Shown here one piece after another: positions 51,348 through 59,280 of a DNA stretch of 64,000 nucleotides; the stretch's first letter is position 1; every line of letters starts with the position of its first letter. Under the pieces are notes generated by a model. That model did not search any database. It was not told where the DNA came from and saw only the letters and a program-made list of their open reading frames with translations. The stretch is from an uncultured Caproiciproducens sp. (lineage in GTDB: Bacteria > Bacillota > Clostridia > Oscillospirales > Acutalibacteraceae), in contig NZ_OY761810.1 of assembly GCF_963664915.1 (NCBI RefSeq), positions 1,874,661 through 1,938,660 on the forward strand. Reading direction: 5' to 3'. Both the position numbers and the translations under genes were made by a program.

Positions 51348-52286
51348 ATGAACAGGAACCGAAAAAACAGGAAGGATTCAACGCCGCGTGTCTATGATAA
51401 AAGAAGCGGCGAATATCGTCCTGTCCCTGACTGGGGGGAACAAGGCGCAAATGAGCGCAGTGCAAGATATGCTTCCCCTCAGCGCAGAACGGATACCAGA
51501 AAACGGCACAGACGACGGTGCCTGCTGCTGTTTTACATATTCATGTTTATTGCGGTGGTCGTTGGCGCCGTTGTCATTTCATTAACTGTTCTTTTTAAAA
51601 TTGAAACCATAGAGGTCAGCGGAACCTCCCGCTATTCGGCAGAGGCAATTGTTCAGGCCGCGAATATTAAAAAAGGCGAGAACCTTTTTCTGGCCAACAC
51701 AAAAAACGCGGCAGCCTCCATACAGCAAAAACTGCCGTATATCGGAGCGGCAAAAGTTAGCCGCCGTCTGCCTGCAAAGATTCTAATTGAGGTTAAAGAG
51801 GAAGCAATCTCCGGCGCGATGGAATATAAAGGAAAATACGCTGTGGTCAGCGTGAACGGAAAAGTGCTTGAATTGACGGATAAAATGCCGGGAAACTGTC
51901 CCGCCATCAAAGGGCTTTCGCTGTCGAAAATTGAAGTCGGAAAAAATATTGTTTATGGGGATACAACCCAGCAGGATACGTTTAAAAGCTTGACCACCGC
52001 AATCAGCAGTAACAAGCTTGATAAAATTACGGAGATCGATTTAAGCAATTCCTATAAAATTCAAATCATTTATGACGGGCGCATTATCATGAATTTGGGA
52101 CTGCCGTCCGATTTTGATTATAAGATTCGTTTTGCTAAAAGCATTTTGGATGAAGGAAAGATTAAAGACAATGAAAAAGGGACACTGAATCTTTCCGTAG
52201 CGGTGGAAGACAATAACGCTTTCTTTGACCCGAACTATACAACTGCCTCATCCGCTGCGAGTAAGGCAGTACAAAATAGCAGTTGA
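51348..52286 (+). CDS. divIB: Cell-division protein FtsQ/DivIB
   Basis: A 312-residue bitopic division protein. A basic N-terminus of about 60 residues is followed by a membrane segment (LLLFYIFMFIAVVVGAVVISL) and a POTRA domain (TIEVSGTSRYSAEAIVQAAN). It links FtsL/DivIC and septal synthesis. ATG 51348 follows GGAGGAAT by 5 bases; the frame extends upstream only into murA. Confidence 0.92.
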   Translation: MNRNRKNRKDSTPRVYDKRSGEYRPVPDWGEQGANERSARYASPQRRTDTRKRHRRRCLLLFYIFMFIAVVVGAVVISLTVLFKIETIEVSGTSRYSAEAIVQAANIKKGENLFLANTKNAAASIQQKLPYIGAAKVSRRLPAKILIEVKEEAISGAMEYKGKYAVVSVNGKVLELTDKMPGNCPAIKGLSLSKIEVGKNIVYGDTTQQDTFKSLTTAISSNKLDKITEIDLSNSYKIQIIYDGRIIMNLGLPSDFDYKIRFAKSILDEGKIKDNEKGTLNLSVAVEDNNAFFDPNYTTASSAASKAVQNSS

Positions 52287-52370
52287 TAATTCTAAATATG
52301 AATATTAACATTGCAGGATTATAATATACTTAATCAGATAGAATTTTATTGAAATTAAACCAAATAAGTG

Positions 52371-52434
52371 TTAAATTAATATTAATCAAAAATTATAATG
52401 ATTTGTAACCGCAGTGATAAATTGGATTACAAAT
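52371..52434 (+). promoter_or_regulatory. ftsZ upstream region: candidate promoter and palindrome
   Basis: TTAAAT (52371-52376) and TATAAT (52394-52399), spacer 17, give a possible promoter. Directly after it, ATTTGTAA (52401-52408) and TTACAAAT (52427-52434) form a perfect 8-bp inverted repeat spanning the probable start of transcription. This 178-bp gap is the largest inside the cluster, so separate control of ftsZ is likely. Confidence 0.5.
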
Positions 52435-52464
52435 TATAGATGTATATTAAGGGGGATGCAGCAC

Positions 52465-53559
52465 ATGTCTTTCGAGATTGACAATGACTTTGACAACATC
52501 GTGCAGATTAAAGTAATCGGTGTAGGCGGCGGCGGCGGAAACGCCATTGACCGAATGGTCACCATGGGTGTTCAGGGCGTTGAATTTATCAGTGTAAATA
52601 CCGATAAACAGGCTCTTTACCGTTCAAAAGCCACACAGAAGATACAGATTGGCGAAAAAGTAACACACGGAAAGGGCGCGGGCTCCAAGCCGGAAATGGG
52701 ACAGAAAGCCGCCGATGAAAGTCGCGAAGCTATTGCAGCCGCCATCAGGGGCAGCGATATGGTTTTTATTACCGCAGGTATGGGCGGCGGAACCGGTACG
52801 GGTGCAGCTCCGATTGTTGCTGAAATTGCGCGTGATATGGGTGTGCTCACTGTCGGCATTGTGACCAAGCCGTTTGACTTTGAAGGCCGCCGCCGTATGG
52901 AGCAGGCTGAAAGCGGCATTACCGCCTTGCGCGAGCATGTGGACTCCCTTGTTGTCATCCCAAATGAAAGACTGAAACTCGTCAGCGAACAGCGCATTAC
53001 CCTTATCAATGCATTTTCCATTGCAGATGATGTACTTCGTCAGGGCGTACAAAGTATTTCGGACTTGATTAAACTGCCCGGTCTTGTCAATTTGGACTTT
53101 GCAGATGTTACTGCGGTCATGAAGGATGCCGGCTATGCACACATGGGTGTTGGCAGGTCTTCCGGCAAAGATAAGGCGTCGACTGCCGCCAACATGGCTA
53201 TTTCCAGCCCGCTTCTTGAAACCGCAATCAATGGAGCCAAAGGCGTCATCATCAATATTACGTCCTCGCCGGACATCGGCCTTGATGAAATTGAGACTGC
53301 TTCCTCTATGATCGCCGCTCAGGCGCATCAGGACGCCAACATTATCTGGGGCGCCGCGTTCGACGAAAACATGGATGACGAAATGAGTGTTACGGTTATT
53401 GCCACGGGCTTTTCAACAACCGACGGAGCTCCTGCTTTCGCTGAGGACAGGCCTGAACAGAATTCAAAACGGGACGAGCCGGCAAAGTCGGTAAGCAAAT
53501 CCAATCCGATTGATGATGAGGATTTCACCGATATTATGTCAATCTTTAACCGGAAATAA
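52465..53559 (+). CDS. ftsZ: Cell-division tubulin homologue FtsZ
   Basis: A 364-residue GTPase forming the Z ring. GTP-binding [13 protein letters not shown], tubulin signature [10 protein letters not shown] and T7 loop ([15 protein letters not shown]) are all intact. The C-terminal linker is short and ends in the conserved peptide [14 protein letters not shown], which binds partner proteins. ATG 52465 follows AAGGGGG. No ftsA is adjacent. Confidence 0.98.
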   Translation: MSFEIDNDFDNIVQIKVIGVGGGGGNAIDRMVTMGVQGVEFISVNTDKQALYRSKATQKIQIGEKVTHGKGAGSKPEMGQKAADESREAIAAAIRGSDMVFITAGMGGGTGTGAAPIVAEIARDMGVLTVGIVTKPFDFEGRRRMEQAESGITALREHVDSLVVIPNERLKLVSEQRITLINAFSIADDVLRQGVQSISDLIKLPGLVNLDFADVTAVMKDAGYAHMGVGRSSGKDKASTAANMAISSPLLETAINGAKGVIINITSSPDIGLDEIETASSMIAAQAHQDANIIWGAAFDENMDDEMSVTVIATGFSTTDGAPAFAEDRPEQNSKRDEPAKSVSKSNPIDDEDFTDIMSIFNRK

Positions 53560-53599
53560 TTACATGCCGATTTCTTTCCAAAAACAATTTTAATCGATT

Positions 53600-53632
53600 G
53601 GCGGATACGTTTTCGTATCCGCCTTTTTTATT
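53600..53632 (+). terminator. Terminator of ftsZ / dcw cluster
   Basis: GGCGGATACG and CGTATCCGCC pair perfectly across TTTT, then TTTTTTATTT. Confidence 0.97.
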
Positions 53633-53751
53633 TAAAATAGGAAATGTACTATAAAGTGAGAGAAAAATAGCCCTAATTCGTTCAAAAAGAGCCATGTAGC
53701 GCATTTTAGAACAGAATTACAGAAATATTGCTCAAAATACCCTGAATGCTC

Positions 53752-53779
53752 TTGTAATCTCGTGATATTGTGTTATAAT
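53752..53779 (+). promoter_or_regulatory. Promoter of the corA leader unit
   Basis: TTGTAA (53752-53757) and TATAAT (53774-53779), spacer 16, with the TTGTGT extension. Transcription would begin near 53786, giving a 5' leader of about 105 bases that includes the leader ORF. Confidence 0.65.
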
Positions 53780-53832
53780 AACGTTTGGAATAAATCAGTG
53801 AAACCAAATTTGGACATACTGGGGGTGGCATT

Positions 53833-53946
53833 GTGAAACCTGACCCTTTAAGTAGATACTTAAATAAATTTAATAAAGGAGATGAGCGCAATGCTATCCT
53901 ATTACAAGACGATAAACGGTCACATCTCGCCGATTCCTTCCTGTGA
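53833..53946 (+). CDS. Candidate Mg2+-sensing leader peptide overlapping corA (37 aa)
   Basis: GTG 53833 follows GGGGGTGG (53821-53828). The frame reads VKPDPLSRYLNKFNKGDERN and runs to a TGA at 53944, overlapping the corA start by 56 bases in a different frame. Enterobacterial MgtL begins Met-Glu-Pro-Asp-Pro, an acidic-proline motif that destabilises the ribosome at low Mg2+ and thereby induces a Mg2+ transporter. The same x-Pro-Asp-Pro position here, directly before a Mg2+ channel, suggests an analogous switch. It could also be a chance frame. Confidence 0.5.
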   Translation: MKPDPLSRYLNKFNKGDERNAILLQDDKRSHLADSFL

Positions 53947-54814
53947 ACCCGGATGCTGGATTAACTGTGTGGCGCCGGACGATGAGGAAATCAACAGCTT
54001 GATTGCCGACTTTCAAATTGAGCCGGACTTTTTTCGCGCTGCAATGGATGAAGAGGAATCCTCACATATTGACAATGAAGATGATTGCACCCTTATTATC
54101 ATTGATATTCCGGCGATTGAAAAAGCCGGTAAAAATATCACGTACACGACTACGCCGGTCGGCATTATCCTGACAGAAAAAAACGTCATTACAGTTTCCA
54201 CCAAGGAGAATCCGATTATCAATGAATTTTCGGAAGACGTGGTCAAGGGCGTTCAGACAAATATGAAAACCCGCTTTGTTCTGCATTTTATGCTTCGTGT
54301 CGCATCGCGGTATCTGCAATACTTAAAACAAATTGATAAAATCAGTAATTTTGTGGAGCGGGAACTTCGTAAATCCATGAAAAATTCAGAGCTGATTCAG
54401 CTTTTGGATATTGAAAAATCTTTGGTGTATTTTTCTTCTTCGCTCAAGGCGAATGAAATTACGATTGAAAAAATCATGCGCGGCCGTGCCGTTAAGCTCT
54501 ATGACGAAGATCAGGATCTGGTCGAGGATGTACTGATAGAAGTGAAGCAGGCAATCGAAATGTCCAATATATACCTCAATATTCTATCCGGTACCATGGA
54601 TGCTTTTGCCTCGGTCATTTCAAACAATCTGAACATGGTGATGAAGGTGCTCGCTTCACTAACCCTGTTGATTTCAATTCCAACTGTCATTTCCGGAATT
54701 TATGGGATGAATGTTACGGGAATTCCGCTGACAAATTTCTGGTTCCCTGTTTCTCTTTCCGTGTTTTGTATGGGCATAGCCTACTTTATACTGAGAAAGA
54801 AAAATATGTTTTAA
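53891..54814 (+). CDS. corA: CorA-family divalent cation channel
   Basis: A 307-residue Mg2+/Co2+ transporter. The long N-terminal cytosolic domain has an acidic start, then two C-terminal membrane helices with the diagnostic loop YGMN (SGIYGMNVTG). It forms pentameric channels gated by cytosolic Mg2+. ATG 53891 sits 10 bases after AAAGGAG (53875-53881); an ATG at 53882 abuts that site. The start region is overlapped by the leader ORF described above. Confidence 0.96.
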   Translation: MLSYYKTINGHISPIPSCEPGCWINCVAPDDEEINSLIADFQIEPDFFRAAMDEEESSHIDNEDDCTLIIIDIPAIEKAGKNITYTTTPVGIILTEKNVITVSTKENPIINEFSEDVVKGVQTNMKTRFVLHFMLRVASRYLQYLKQIDKISNFVERELRKSMKNSELIQLLDIEKSLVYFSSSLKANEITIEKIMRGRAVKLYDEDQDLVEDVLIEVKQAIEMSNIYLNILSGTMDAFASVISNNLNMVMKVLASLTLLISIPTVISGIYGMNVTGIPLTNFWFPVSLSVFCMGIAYFILRKKNMF

Positions 54815-54897
54815 ACGATTCGGGAATATGATATAATGAATATAAATTGATAGGGAACTGTAGTAGAGTTCCCTATTCTGATAATTGAGAGGTTAGC

Positions 54898-55428
54898 ATG
54901 GACAGACTTCAAATTCATACAAACGATATGGCAGAGGCTGCAAAAACACTGAGGGCGGGCGACAAAATCCTGCTGAGCGGAACCATTTACACAGCGCGGG
55001 ATGCTGCGCACAAACGCCTTTTTGCCATGCTTGACAGTAGAGAAAAACTGCCGTTTGAACTTAAAAATGCTTCTGTTTATTACGCCGGCCCAACACCTGC
55101 TCCAGACAATCTGCCCATTGGCGCGTGCGGGCCGACCACTTCATCGCGTATGGATCTGTTTGCTCCCCGGCTGCTTGATTTGGGTTTAAAATGCATGATC
55201 GGTAAAGGCGGCCGATCCCAAGAGGTAATTGAGGCGATTCGGCGCAACAATGCGGTCTATTTGTGCGCAATCGGCGGAGCGGGCGCGCTTGCGGCAAAAT
55301 GTGTGCGTTCCATGAAAGTTCTTGCGTTTGAAGACCTTGGCTGTGAATCTATTAAAGAACTGCAGATAGAGGATTTCCCCCTGTTTACAGCAATCGACTG
55401 CTGCGGAGGCAGTCTTTTCGAGGTGTAA
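54898..55428 (+). CDS. fumB: Class I fumarase / tartrate dehydratase beta subunit
   Basis: A 176-residue C-terminal subunit of Fe-S hydro-lyases (fumarate hydratase or L-tartrate dehydratase). Signatures are LRAGDKILLSGTIYTARDAAHKR, then YYAGPTPAP and GPTTSSRMD, plus MIGKGGRS. The alpha subunit that carries the 4Fe-4S cluster is not adjacent, although the two are usually paired. ATG 54898 follows GAGAGGTTAGC. It is followed two bases later by a CDF transporter. Confidence 0.9.
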   Translation: MDRLQIHTNDMAEAAKTLRAGDKILLSGTIYTARDAAHKRLFAMLDSREKLPFELKNASVYYAGPTPAPDNLPIGACGPTTSSRMDLFAPRLLDLGLKCMIGKGGRSQEVIEAIRRNNAVYLCAIGGAGALAAKCVRSMKVLAFEDLGCESIKELQIEDFPLFTAIDCCGGSLFEV

Positions 55429-55430
55429 TC

Positions 55431-56606
55431 ATGTTTGATTTTCTGATTCGTACTTTTGTAAAGGATTATCAAAAAAAAGATGACAGTAAAGTGCGGGAGC
55501 GCTACGGAAAATTTTCAGGTGCGGTAGGAATTGCGACGAATATCCTGCTGTTTGTCATGAAGATTATTACCGGAGTTGCCTTTCACAGCATTGCCATCAC
55601 TGCTGATGCAATCAACAATCTGTCGGATTCCGGTTCGTCCGTCGTCACATTGGTTGGCTTTAAGCTGGCAGGAAAACCGGCTGACGAGGAACATCCGTAC
55701 GGCCACGCCCGCATTGAATATCTCTCCGGTTTAATTGTGTCGTTTGCCATTCTGATGGTTGGTTTTCAGCTTGTGCAAAGCTCCTTCGACAAGATTTTGA
55801 ATCCGGAGGATGCCGAATTCAGCGTGGTTTCTCTTGCTGTGCTCATTCTTTCCGCGCTGATTAAAGTGTGGCAGTGTCTGTTCTATAAAAAGGTTGGGAA
55901 AACCATAAGTTCGTCCACCATTTCCGCGAATGCGGCCGACAGCCTGAACGATGTGTTTGCCACACTGTCCGTTCTGGCCGGTATTCTGATCACGTATTTC
56001 AGCGGCTTTAACCTTGACGGCTACATGGGCGTGATTGTTGCTGTTTTCATTATGATTACCGGTGTACGGCTGATTATTGAAACGAGCAATCCTCTTTTGG
56101 GCATGGCACCGACGAAAGAGATGGTTGATGATATCTATGGGAAGATCATGAGCTACGACGGGATTTTGGGAATTCATGATCTGAACGTTCATAATTATGG
56201 CCCGATGCGCTGTTTTGCATCCGTGCACTGTGAGGTTCCCGCCGGGCAGGATATTATGGTAAGCCATGATATTATTGATAATATTGAGCGCGCTTTTCTC
56301 GTAGAAAAAGGAATTCACCTTGTTATTCACCTTGACCCAATTGTTACGAATGACGAACGGACGAATCATCTGAAAAAACAGGTTGAGGAGATTATCAGCC
56401 GGATTTCGCCTAAAATCAGCATGCATGATTTCAGGGTTGTGTGGGGTACCACGCACTCTAATCTGATTTTTGATATCTGCGTTTCCTTTGAATTCCCCAT
56501 AAGCGACAGTGAACTGACACAACGGATCACAGAGGAAGTCAGCAAGCTTGACCCGAATTATTTTGTAGTGCTTACCGTCGATCACAGCTATGTGCCGGCA
56601 GATTAA
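55431..56606 (+). CDS. Cation diffusion facilitator (CDF) metal transporter
   Basis: A 391-residue transporter exporting divalent metals such as Zn, Mn or Fe in exchange for protons. It has six membrane segments, with metal-site residues around ADAINNLSDSGSS (TM2) and ANAADSLNDVFATL (TM5), plus HPYGHARIEYL. A longer-than-basic C-terminal cytosolic domain follows. The DxxxD-type TM2 and TM5 sites (N/D and D) suggest Mn or Fe rather than Zn, as tentative inference. Co-transcribed with the fumarase subunit. Confidence 0.92.
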   Translation: MFDFLIRTFVKDYQKKDDSKVRERYGKFSGAVGIATNILLFVMKIITGVAFHSIAITADAINNLSDSGSSVVTLVGFKLAGKPADEEHPYGHARIEYLSGLIVSFAILMVGFQLVQSSFDKILNPEDAEFSVVSLAVLILSALIKVWQCLFYKKVGKTISSSTISANAADSLNDVFATLSVLAGILITYFSGFNLDGYMGVIVAVFIMITGVRLIIETSNPLLGMAPTKEMVDDIYGKIMSYDGILGIHDLNVHNYGPMRCFASVHCEVPAGQDIMVSHDIIDNIERAFLVEKGIHLVIHLDPIVTNDERTNHLKKQVEEIISRISPKISMHDFRVVWGTTHSNLIFDICVSFEFPISDSELTQRITEEVSKLDPNYFVVLTVDHSYVPAD

Positions 56607-56743
56607 TACAGGCTATAAAACGGGATATTTTTAAAAATTCTCAAAGCGTCTGAAGATTTGACCATGCTGATAATCTGCGTTGCAGGAAATTTCTGTGGGG
56701 ATTTTGTTTTGCATAGCATTTATTATAGGAAAAGGTGATCAAA

Positions 56744-57235
56744 ATGCATAATAAAAATATAATATCTCTTATTTGTCTGATAGCGACCGTATTCGTTTTC
56801 GGAGGTTGCGCTTCAGGGAACTCTTCCGGGTCTGCGGTTAATAGTGAAAATATTCAAGAGCTTGTGAAAATTGAGGTGTTGTCTGCGGACGACAGTCGTT
56901 CGTTGAAGACGATTGAAGATGAATCAAATTTACATGAATTCGCGAAAAAAACAACATTTAATGAATCCGATTATAAAACTAGTGATGATACGGTTCTCTT
57001 AGACTACAAGCCTATCTATATATTTATTGCTTATAAGGCACCAGCCGCTGTTGGGAGTACTGATTTGGAAAAAATATATGATTTGACTACCTACGAAAAC
57101 ACCAACATTGTCAGATTAAAAATTGCACCGGACGTTGTTAAAAACAAGAAGATTCCGGGTGATTTGCTAACATATAATTTTAAAATATCTGATGATGCAA
57201 TTCAGTATTTAAATTCAATCGCAATAAAAAATTAA
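56744..57235 (+). CDS. Putative lipoprotein
   Basis: A 163-residue secreted lipoprotein. A signal peptide (NIISLICLIATVFVF) ends in lipobox FGGC, followed by a Ser/Gly linker. The rest has no recognised domain and is rich in Asp/Lys. ATG 56744 is 7 bases behind AAGGTG; the preceding GTG at 56735 overlaps that site. No operon partner; AT content is higher than its neighbours. Confidence 0.8.
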   Translation: MHNKNIISLICLIATVFVFGGCASGNSSGSAVNSENIQELVKIEVLSADDSRSLKTIEDESNLHEFAKKTTFNESDYKTSDDTVLLDYKPIYIFIAYKAPAAVGSTDLEKIYDLTTYENTNIVRLKIAPDVVKNKKIPGDLLTYNFKISDDAIQYLNSIAIKN

Positions 57236-57247
57236 CAATTCAACTAC

Positions 57248-57276
57248 TTGAAATTTTTGCGGGGTTGTATTAAAAT
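57248..57276 (+). promoter_or_regulatory. Promoter of htpG
   Basis: TTGAAA (57248-57253) and TAAAAT (57271-57276), spacer 17, end 4 bases before the CIRCE element. Confidence 0.7.
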
Positions 57277-57280
57277 GTTT

Positions 57281-57307
57281 TTAGCACTTAAAAGCAGAGA
57301 GTGCTAA
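57281..57307 (+). promoter_or_regulatory. CIRCE element (HrcA operator) before htpG
   Basis: TTAGCACTT-N9-GAGTGCTAA matches the CIRCE consensus TTAGCACTC-N9-GAGTGCTAA with a single change (C to T) in the left arm. It starts at the expected +1, so HrcA bound here would block transcription and heat shock would release it. Confidence 0.9.
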
Positions 57308-57333
57308 AACTAATGGACAGAGGTAGTTTGATT

Positions 57334-59217
57334 ATGGCAGTAAAACAGTTTAAAGCGGAATCCAAACGGCTCTTGGATTTAATGATTAATTCCATTTACA
57401 CCCATCGCGAAATTTTTATGCGTGAACTGATTTCCAACGCGAGCGACGCAATCGACAAGCTTTATTACAGGACGCTGAGCGACGGCGATACCGGCCTGAA
57501 CCGAGAAGATTTTTGCATTAAAATCATACCGAACAAGGAAAACCGCACGCTTACAATTACGGACAACGGCTGCGGTATGACAAAAGAGGAACTCGAAAAC
57601 AATTTAGGAACAATCGCCAAAAGCGGTTCGCTGAACTTTAAGAAAGAGAATGAGCAAAAAGAGGATATCGAAATTATCGGGCAGTTCGGTGTTGGTTTCT
57701 ATTCCGCGTTTATGGTCAGCGAGGACGTCACCGTCCTGAGCAAGCCTTACGGCAGCGAAGAAGCCTGCAAGTGGGATAGTACCGGGACTTCCGGATACAC
57801 CATTGAACCCTGTGAAAAGGAAAGCCACGGTACGGACATTATTTTAAAGATCAAACCCAATACCGACGATAATAATTATGACGAGTATTTTGATACGTAC
57901 ACCATTAGGAATCTCGTGAAAAAATATTCCGATTACATCCGCTACCCGATTAAAATGGATGTTGAGAAAAGCCGCTTAAAAGAAGGCAGCAAGGACGACT
58001 ACGAGACCTACACAGAAAATGAAACACTCAACAGCATGGTTCCAATCTGGCGCAAAAATAAAAATGAAATCACCGAAGACGAATATAATGAGTTTTATAA
58101 AAATAAATTCATGGATTATGCCAATCCGGCTAAAGTGATTCATTCAAGCACCGAGGGTACTGCGACTTACAATGCTTTGCTATTTATCCCGTCCAAAGCG
58201 CCGATGAACTTTTACACAAGAGATTACGAAAAAGGACTTCAGCTTTATTCAAACGGTGTCCTGATTATGGACAAGTGCGCGGATCTGCTTCCGGATTATT
58301 TCAGCTTTGTGCACGGTCTGGTCGATTCTCAGGATTTATCACTGAATATTTCGCGCGAAATGCTCCAGCATGACCGTCAGCTGAAAATTATTGCCGGACG
58401 TTTGGAAAAGAAGATTAAGTCCGAACTCGAAAGCATGCTCTCCAATGAACGCGAAAAGTATGAGGAATTCTTCAAGAGTTTCGGAATGCAGCTGAAATAT
58501 GGCATTTATCAGGATTACGGCATGCACAAGGATGTATTGCAGGAACTGCTGCTGTTCTATTCTTCAAACGAAAAGAAGCTTGTAACCCTGAAAGAATACG
58601 TTTCCCGCATGAAAGAGGAGCAGAAGTTTATCTACTACGCCAGCGGCGAAACAACGGATAAAATCGACATGCTTCCGCAGACGGAGGCGCTGAAGGACAA
58701 AGGCTATGAGATCCTTTATCTGACCGATAACGTTGATGAATTTGCGCTTCGCATGCTGATGAAGTATGACGACAAGGAATTCCGTTCCGTTTCTGCCGAT
58801 GACCTGGGACTGGAGACCGAGGAAGAAAAGAAGGAAGCCGCAAAGCAGGTTGAGGAAAACAAGGATCTGCTGAACTTCATGAAAGACTCTCTCGCCGGCA
58901 AAGTCAAACAGGTGATTCTGTCGCAGAAGCTGAAAACGCACCCGGTATGCCTGTCCACAGACGGTGCAATTTCCATTGAGATGGAAAAGGTACTCAATGC
59001 CATGCCGACCGATGAAAAAGTAACCGCTGAGCGTGTTCTGGAAATCAACGCAAACCATCCAATCTTTCAAAAACTCTGTGATCTGTATGAAAATGACAAG
59101 GAAACGCTTAAGCAGTATGCATCGATGCTGTATGTACAGGCTCTTTTGATTGAAGGCGTCAGCATTGACGACCCGGTTGCGTTTTCCAATCAGATTTGTA
59201 CCCTGATGACAAAGTAA
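57334..59217 (+). CDS. htpG: Chaperone HtpG (Hsp90)
   Basis: A 627-residue ATP-dependent chaperone. The GHKL ATPase N-domain has [23 protein letters not shown] and [13 protein letters not shown]; the middle domain has the catalytic-loop Arg in [13 protein letters not shown]; the C-terminal dimerisation domain is complete. ATG 57334 (MAVKQF) follows AGAGGTAG; an in-frame start at 57301 lies in the CIRCE box. It is single, with its own CIRCE-controlled promoter and terminator. Confidence 0.97.
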   Translation: MAVKQFKAESKRLLDLMINSIYTHREIFMRELISNASDAIDKLYYRTLSDGDTGLNREDFCIKIIPNKENRTLTITDNGCGMTKEELENNLGTIAKSGSLNFKKENEQKEDIEIIGQFGVGFYSAFMVSEDVTVLSKPYGSEEACKWDSTGTSGYTIEPCEKESHGTDIILKIKPNTDDNNYDEYFDTYTIRNLVKKYSDYIRYPIKMDVEKSRLKEGSKDDYETYTENETLNSMVPIWRKNKNEITEDEYNEFYKNKFMDYANPAKVIHSSTEGTATYNALLFIPSKAPMNFYTRDYEKGLQLYSNGVLIMDKCADLLPDYFSFVHGLVDSQDLSLNISREMLQHDRQLKIIAGRLEKKIKSELESMLSNEREKYEEFFKSFGMQLKYGIYQDYGMHKDVLQELLLFYSSNEKKLVTLKEYVSRMKEEQKFIYYASGETTDKIDMLPQTEALKDKGYEILYLTDNVDEFALRMLMKYDDKEFRSVSADDLGLETEEEKKEAAKQVEENKDLLNFMKDSLAGKVKQVILSQKLKTHPVCLSTDGAISIEMEKVLNAMPTDEKVTAERVLEINANHPIFQKLCDLYENDKETLKQYASMLYVQALLIEGVSIDDPVAFSNQICTLMTK

Positions 59218-59231
59218 GCTGAACATATAAA

Positions 59232-59274
59232 AAACACACCGCCGACGGATTTATTTTCCGCCTGCGGTGTGTTT
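59232..59274. terminator. Bidirectional terminator between htpG and the transglutaminase gene
   Basis: AAACACACCGC and GCGGTGTGTTT pair perfectly, with an inner GACGG/CCG stem and A/T runs both sides. Confidence 0.92.
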
Positions 59275-59280
59275 AACTTA

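Noticed and set aside
55731-56585. 284-codon minus-strand frame inside the CDF gene
   Set aside because: It mirrors the CDF coding frame, is Asn/His-rich nonsense and has no start context.
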